Shown piece after piece: positions 6,764 to 9,791 of a DNA stretch of 9,791 nucleotides. The notes below the pieces were generated by a model. It was not told the origin of the DNA. It did not search any database and worked only from the letters and a program-made list of their open reading frames with translations. The position numbers and the translations under genes are program-made. The DNA is from Alphaproteobacteria bacterium UBA3002 (lineage in GTDB: Bacteria; Pseudomonadota; Alphaproteobacteria; Rickettsiales; UBA3002): positions 23,236 through 33,026 of the forward strand of contig DDZS01000001.1 of assembly GCA_002346425.1 (NCBI GenBank), in the 5' to 3' direction. Position 1 is the first letter of the stretch. The number at the start of each line of letters is the position of its first letter.

Positions 6764-7481
6764 AAATTTACTGCTAGAAATTCAGGGTGTGCATAAGAGC
6801 TATGGCAAAAAGAAAGTGCTCGATGGCATCAGTTTCGACCTGAAAGAAGGCGAACTGTTCGGCCTGATCGGTTTGAACGGCGTGGGTAAAACCACTTTGA
6901 TTAAAATCATCCTCGACCTGATCAAACGCGATGGCGGCGAAGTGCGCGTTAGCGGTGTCGCGGCGACGGAAACTGCCGCGCGCAATGGTCTGGCTTATGT
7001 TCCGGAAAAATTCCAGCCCTCGCGCTACCTGACCGGCTTTGAATTCCTCAATCTGTCGGCGTCTTATTACAAACAAAAGCTCGACCGTGATAAGGCGGTG
7101 GAACTGGCCGACCAAGTCGCGCTCGATCCTGAAGCGCTAAACAATAAAGTCTCCTCTTACTCCAAAGGCATGGGCCAAAAACTGGGGCTATTGGGTGCGT
7201 GTCTGACGCGTCAGCCGCTACTCATTTTGGATGAACCCATGAGTGGTCTCGACCCGAAAGCGCGCATCAAACTCAAAGCGCTGATGAAGCAACTGATCGC
7301 CGAAGGCCGCACGATTTTCTTCTCCTCGCACATCCTATCCGACATCGACGAAATCTGCGACCGCATCGGCATCATCCACGACACCCATCTGCAATATCTC
7401 GGCACCCCCGCCGACTTCAAAACGCAAATGGCGACGGATTCACTTGAGCATGCGTTCTTGAAAAAGATCAATGCGGGGTAG
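6735..7481 (+). CDS. ABC transporter ATP-binding protein, ABC-2 type
   Basis: From the preferred start the protein has 248 residues and is a single complete nucleotide-binding domain. Walker A is G-L-N-G-V-G-K-T at 46-53, with Asn where Pro is common. A Y-V-P-E segment at 88-91 is followed by a possible Q-loop Gln at 94. The signature loop is S-K-G-M-G-Q-K (143-149), Walker B is L-L-I-L-D-E (162-167), the D-loop is S-G-L-D (170-173), and the switch His is H199. The G-M-x-Q signature and Y-x-P-E segment are typical of ABC-2 exporter ATPases. All catalytic parts are intact, so it should hydrolyse ATP. It overlaps the PilP-like gene by 29 bases and ends the operon, yet no permease gene follows. 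Myxococcus xanthus has an ABC-2-type ATPase, PilH, in its pilus locus. A similar role here is only a hypothesis. Confidence 0.9.
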   Translation: MTAQRQPNPENLLLEIQGVHKSYGKKKVLDGISFDLKEGELFGLIGLNGVGKTTLIKIILDLIKRDGGEVRVSGVAATETAARNGLAYVPEKFQPSRYLTGFEFLNLSASYYKQKLDRDKAVELADQVALDPEALNNKVSSYSKGMGQKLGLLGACLTRQPLLILDEPMSGLDPKARIKLKALMKQLIAEGRTIFFSSHILSDIDEICDRIGIIHDTHLQYLGTPADFKTQMATDSLEHAFLKKINAG

Positions 7482-7538
7482 GATGTGTTTGGCGCTATTA
7501 TGTGACTGTACAGCCAGTTATAATTTGAAAGCGTTGAT

Positions 7539-8315
7539 TTAGAACATATTACGAATACGGAAAGAGCATTGCGCGCCGGTATTAGTTAAGTGGTATTTCG
7601 CATTATAATTGCTGTTGGATGCCGCCCCACTCACCGGGGTGGCGCAAGCATTATTCCAAAAACGCGCGATGATCTTGCCGCTAGCGGGTAAGCCGTCATC
7701 TAACTTCGTGTCTATATTCCAAGCTTCTTCCGTTGTCATGGCTGCCGCACTAGTGGCGGAATTTGCTTCGTCCACGCCAAAAACAAAATGATTTCCATAA
7801 TTGAATGCGTAATCATATGCATTTCCTACAGTAGAATAATAATGCATATACCAACCTGAGTTAGACAATTTTGATGCAGGAACATTTTCATTTATTTCTG
7901 CATCGTTTGTCCCCCCAGTACCGGATATACCAGTATAGCTACCCTCGATTAGTCCAGCATTGGCCATTTGTTGCCACATACCGAAATTTTCGCCAGTTCT
8001 GGCGCTAGCAGACGCCTCAGTGATCTGGCCATCGCCATTGCCATTGCAGGTCTGCGTGCCACTACCGCTTGGGCTGGCCACGCCGCAATTGGACATGGTG
8101 CCCCAAAAACTTGTTGCATTGGCCATATCACCTGGTATCGCAAAATATTTATCCTGAAAACTGCGGACAGCAGTTTGATACCGCTGAACTTCTGTGGCTA
8201 CACTACGCATCTCCGCCGCGCGGATAAGCGACTGGCCGGTTAGAATCCCGCCTGTTAAAAGGCCCAGAATAACCAGCACGATGGAGAGTTCAACAAGTGA
8301 AAAGCCGTGTTTCAT
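7539..8315 (-). CDS. Class III prepilin-like protein (type IV pilin or minor pilin)
   Basis: The N-terminus M-K-H-G-F-S-L-V-E-L is a prepilin peptidase site. Cleavage after G4 gives an N-methylated Phe and Glu at mature position +5, followed by a hydrophobic helix to about residue 27. From the ATG at 8313-8315 the protein has 258 residues; an in-frame TTG at 8328-8330 would lengthen the leader from 4 to 9 residues. Neither start has a good ribosome site. Further on are K-Y-F-A-I-P-G-D-M (57-64), N-G-N-G-D-G-Q-I (91-98), which might bind calcium, and D-T-K-L-D-D-G-L-P-A-S-G-K (202-214). Four cysteines (77, 90, 224, 250) could form two disulfides. It would be inserted in the inner membrane and added to the pilus, either as main or minor subunit. 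It lies just after pilU in the same orientation. Codons for about 132-172 are AT-rich. Confidence 0.88.
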   Translation of the reverse strand: MKHGFSLVELSIVLVILGLLTGGILTGQSLIRAAEMRSVATEVQRYQTAVRSFQDKYFAIPGDMANATSFWGTMSNCGVASPSGSGTQTCNGNGDGQITEASASARTGENFGMWQQMANAGLIEGSYTGISGTGGTNDAEINENVPASKLSNSGWYMHYYSTVGNAYDYAFNYGNHFVFGVDEANSATSAAAMTTEEAWNIDTKLDDGLPASGKIIARFWNNACATPVSGAASNSNYNAKYHLTNTGAQCSFRIRNMF

Positions 8316-8345
8316 GCTTGTAGTATGCAACCCATATCTTAAGAA

Positions 8346-8360
8346 AGCGTTAAAAACGCT
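8346..8360 (-). terminator. Short hairpin between pilU and the prepilin gene (weak)
   Basis: On the minus strand AGCGTT-TTT-AACGCT forms a perfect 6-bp stem with a 3-base loop, followed by TTCTT. It overlaps the pilU stop codon and sits about 30 bases before the prepilin start. It could partly terminate or process the transcript, changing the prepilin to ATPase ratio. The stem is short and the T-tract poor, so read-through is expected. Confidence 0.3.
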
Positions 8361-9543
8361 AGATCTCGAAGGGATCGTCTTTCGGGCTTTGCACGCCGTG
8401 GCGGATGCCGCGTTCGGGGCGGTGGTCGGCGCCAGTGGGCAGGGTGCGGCCCTCCAGCTTCAGCGTCGTTTCCACCTGTTTGATATGTAGGCGCATATTG
8501 CTTTCGTTATCGGCTTCGGCAATCGCGGTTTCGGTGTCGATATGCCCGGATTCCCAAAGCTTGAGCAGCGATTGATCGAAGCTCATCATGCCTTCGCCGG
8601 CGCCGCGCTCCATCAGCGGTTTGATTTCACGGACTTTGCCTTCCTCGATCAATTGCTTGATTAGGCCAGTATTTAGCATGACTTCGGTCGCCAGACTGCG
8701 CGTGCCTTTGCGGTTCAAAACCAGCCGTTGCGAAATAATGCCGCGCAGATTCAGCGACAGATTCAGCCGCACTTGCGATTGCTTTTCTTCCGGGAAGAAA
8801 TTGAGAATGCGCTCAATCGCCTGATTGGCGTTATTGGCGTGCAGCGTCGACAGACACAGGTGACCGGTCTCCGCAAAATTCACAGCATGTTCCATCGTTT
8901 CGCGGTCACGAATCTCACCGATCATCACCACATCTGGCCGCTGACGCAGCGCGTTTTTCAAGGCGACGCCGTAAGAATACGTGTCGATGCCGACATCGCG
9001 TTGCGAAATAATACAGCCGTCATGGCGATGCACAAATTCGATCGGGTCTTCGACGGTCATAATATGCCCGGCCCCATTGCGATTGCGATGGCCGACCATG
9101 GCGGCCAGTGACGTCGATTTCCCTGAACCGGTTTGACCGACGACAAGCACCAGCCCACGCGGTTGCATGATCAGCCGCGCGAATACCGGCGGCAGGCCGA
9201 GTTCTTCCAGCGTCGGAATCACGGTTTGAATACGGCGAATCACCATCGCGTCATTAGATTGCTGGCGATACACATTGATACGAAAGCGCGCTTCTTCGCC
9301 CCATTTGATCGAGAAGTTCAGTTCCAGCGCGCTATGAAACTCATCTTGCTGATCGTCATTGGCGATTTCCTGTAATAGCCGCGCAACAAAGTCTTCGGCA
9401 ATCGGCTCATCACCGAGGGACAAAATGCGATCGCTCAATCGCAGAGATGGCGCGCAGCCCAGCGTCAAATAGCAATCCGACGCATGATGTTTGATCATAC
9501 TATCGAGCAGTGGGGCTGCTAAAGGATGAGTCGATTTGTCCAT
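8359..9543 (-). CDS. pilU: Twitching motility ATPase PilU-like (PilT family)
   Basis: This 394-residue cytoplasmic hexameric ATPase family powers pilus retraction with PilT. Walker A is G-Q-T-G-S-G-K-S-T at 136-144. The Asp box is T-V-E-D-P-I-E-F (163-170), Walker B is V-V-M-I-G-E-I-R-D (205-213), and the His box includes S-T-L-H-A-N-N-A (232-239). All key residues are present. The C-terminal part, S-F-D-Q-S-L-L-K-L-W (321-330) and later N-M-R-L-H-I-K (349-355), fits PilU rather than PilT. It also lies directly downstream of a gene with a PilT-type end, as pilTU pairs do. The start is 4 bases after the pilT stop and has no clear ribosome site, so translational coupling is likely. The last 30 residues are polar, probably flexible, and appear to extend past the family core. 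Confidence 0.93.
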   Translation of the reverse strand: MDKSTHPLAAPLLDSMIKHHASDCYLTLGCAPSLRLSDRILSLGDEPIAEDFVARLLQEIANDDQQDEFHSALELNFSIKWGEEARFRINVYRQQSNDAMVIRRIQTVIPTLEELGLPPVFARLIMQPRGLVLVVGQTGSGKSTSLAAMVGHRNRNGAGHIMTVEDPIEFVHRHDGCIISQRDVGIDTYSYGVALKNALRQRPDVVMIGEIRDRETMEHAVNFAETGHLCLSTLHANNANQAIERILNFFPEEKQSQVRLNLSLNLRGIISQRLVLNRKGTRSLATEVMLNTGLIKQLIEEGKVREIKPLMERGAGEGMMSFDQSLLKLWESGHIDTETAIAEADNESNMRLHIKQVETTLKLEGRTLPTGADHRPERGIRHGVQSPKDDPFEI

Positions 9544-9547
9544 ACGC

Positions 9548-9791
9548 TTAGAACGACGCGTTGCCGCCGCTGCCGCCGCCGCGCGGATTGCGTTTCATCG
9601 CGTCGGCACCATCGGCATCGTCGGTGCCGATCAGCACTTCGCGCGCTTCTTCCGCGTCGATAATGTCCTGATCCAACAGTTTGAACAGCGAATCTTTCAT
9701 CGTGGTCATGCCGAGCTTGCTGCCCATTTGCATCATCGAATAAATCTGTGGCACTTTACCTTCGCGAATCAGGTTACGAATCGCCGGGGTG
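9548..9791 (-). CDS. pilT: Twitching motility ATPase PilT, C-terminal part (partial)
   Basis: Only the last 80 residues are in the window; the gene continues beyond the right edge. They begin T-P-A-I-R-N-L-I-R-E-G-K, the conserved PilT segment after the ATPase core, then Q-I-Y-S-M-M-Q-M-G and M-T-T-M-K-D-S-L. That segment is diagnostic of PilT against PilU. The end is Asp-rich, then a Gly/Ser-rich tail, N-P-R-G-G-G-S-G-G-N-A-S-F, probably disordered. A GTG at 9752-9754 could look like a start, but the conserved frame clearly runs upstream of it, so it is an internal valine. Only 4 bases separate it from pilU, indicating one operon. Confidence 0.9.
   Translation of the reverse strand, partial: TPAIRNLIREGKVPQIYSMMQMGSKLGMTTMKDSLFKLLDQDIIDAEEAREVLIGTDDADGADAMKRNPRGGGSGGNASF

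Noticed and set aside
1962..7481. Type II secretion system operon instead of type IV pilus
   Set aside because: GspF/L/M/C-like layouts fit both, but PilT and PilU ATPases are encoded next to it and no GspD, E, G-K or N-type genes are visible. Genes beyond the window could still change this.
8343..8356. TTAACG and TAAGAT-like sequences ahead of the prepilin gene as a promoter
   Set aside because: They are only about five bases apart, which cannot form a -35/-10 pair.
9548..9754. A separate 68-residue gene starting at GTG 9752-9754
   Set aside because: The frame continues upstream with the conserved PilT segment T-P-A-I-R-N-L-I-R-E-G-K, so this is the end of pilT and the GTG is internal.

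Overview
The window most likely comes from a Gram-negative bacterium with moderate GC content. An alphaproteobacterium is plausible from the overall gene style, but no gene here is diagnostic. The main content is two convergent blocks of type IV pilus (T4P) genes. The plus-strand block encodes the inner-membrane assembly platform. The minus-strand block encodes the twitching (retraction) ATPases and a prepilin.

Left part (1-1563): the 3' tail of an unidentified plus-strand gene (2-97) abuts, stop codon against start codon, a soluble M48-like zinc metallopeptidase (98-1219). A tiny predicted lipoprotein (1318-1506, minus) follows. It has its own intrinsic terminator (about 1218-1262), whose U-tract points along the minus strand.

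Intergenic part (1507-1961): about 455 AT-rich bases with no convincing gene. They hold a dyad repeat, a 9-codon mini-ORF and a clear plus-strand intrinsic terminator (1829-1858) that has no plus-strand gene upstream of it. This suggests either a small RNA or a terminated leader for the pilus operon.

Plus-strand operon (1962-7481): pilC (GspF-type platform protein), a long PilM/PilN-like (GspL-like) fusion, a PilO-like protein, a PilP/GspC-like periplasmic protein, and an ABC-2-type ABC transporter ATPase. All junctions overlap by 1 to 29 nt, so the five genes look translationally coupled. The first four are expected to build the pilus inner-membrane complex. The ABC ATPase has no permease beside it. 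It recalls the PilH ATPase of the Myxococcus pilus locus, but that link is inference.

Minus-strand block (9791-7539): the C-terminus of PilT, a full PilU-like ATPase, and a class III prepilin (258 aa from the preferred start) with a locally AT-rich middle. It converges on the ABC gene with only 57 bases between the two stop codons. No pilB, secretin (pilQ) or prepilin peptidase (pilD) lies within the window. I see no IS element, CRISPR array, tRNA or rRNA.
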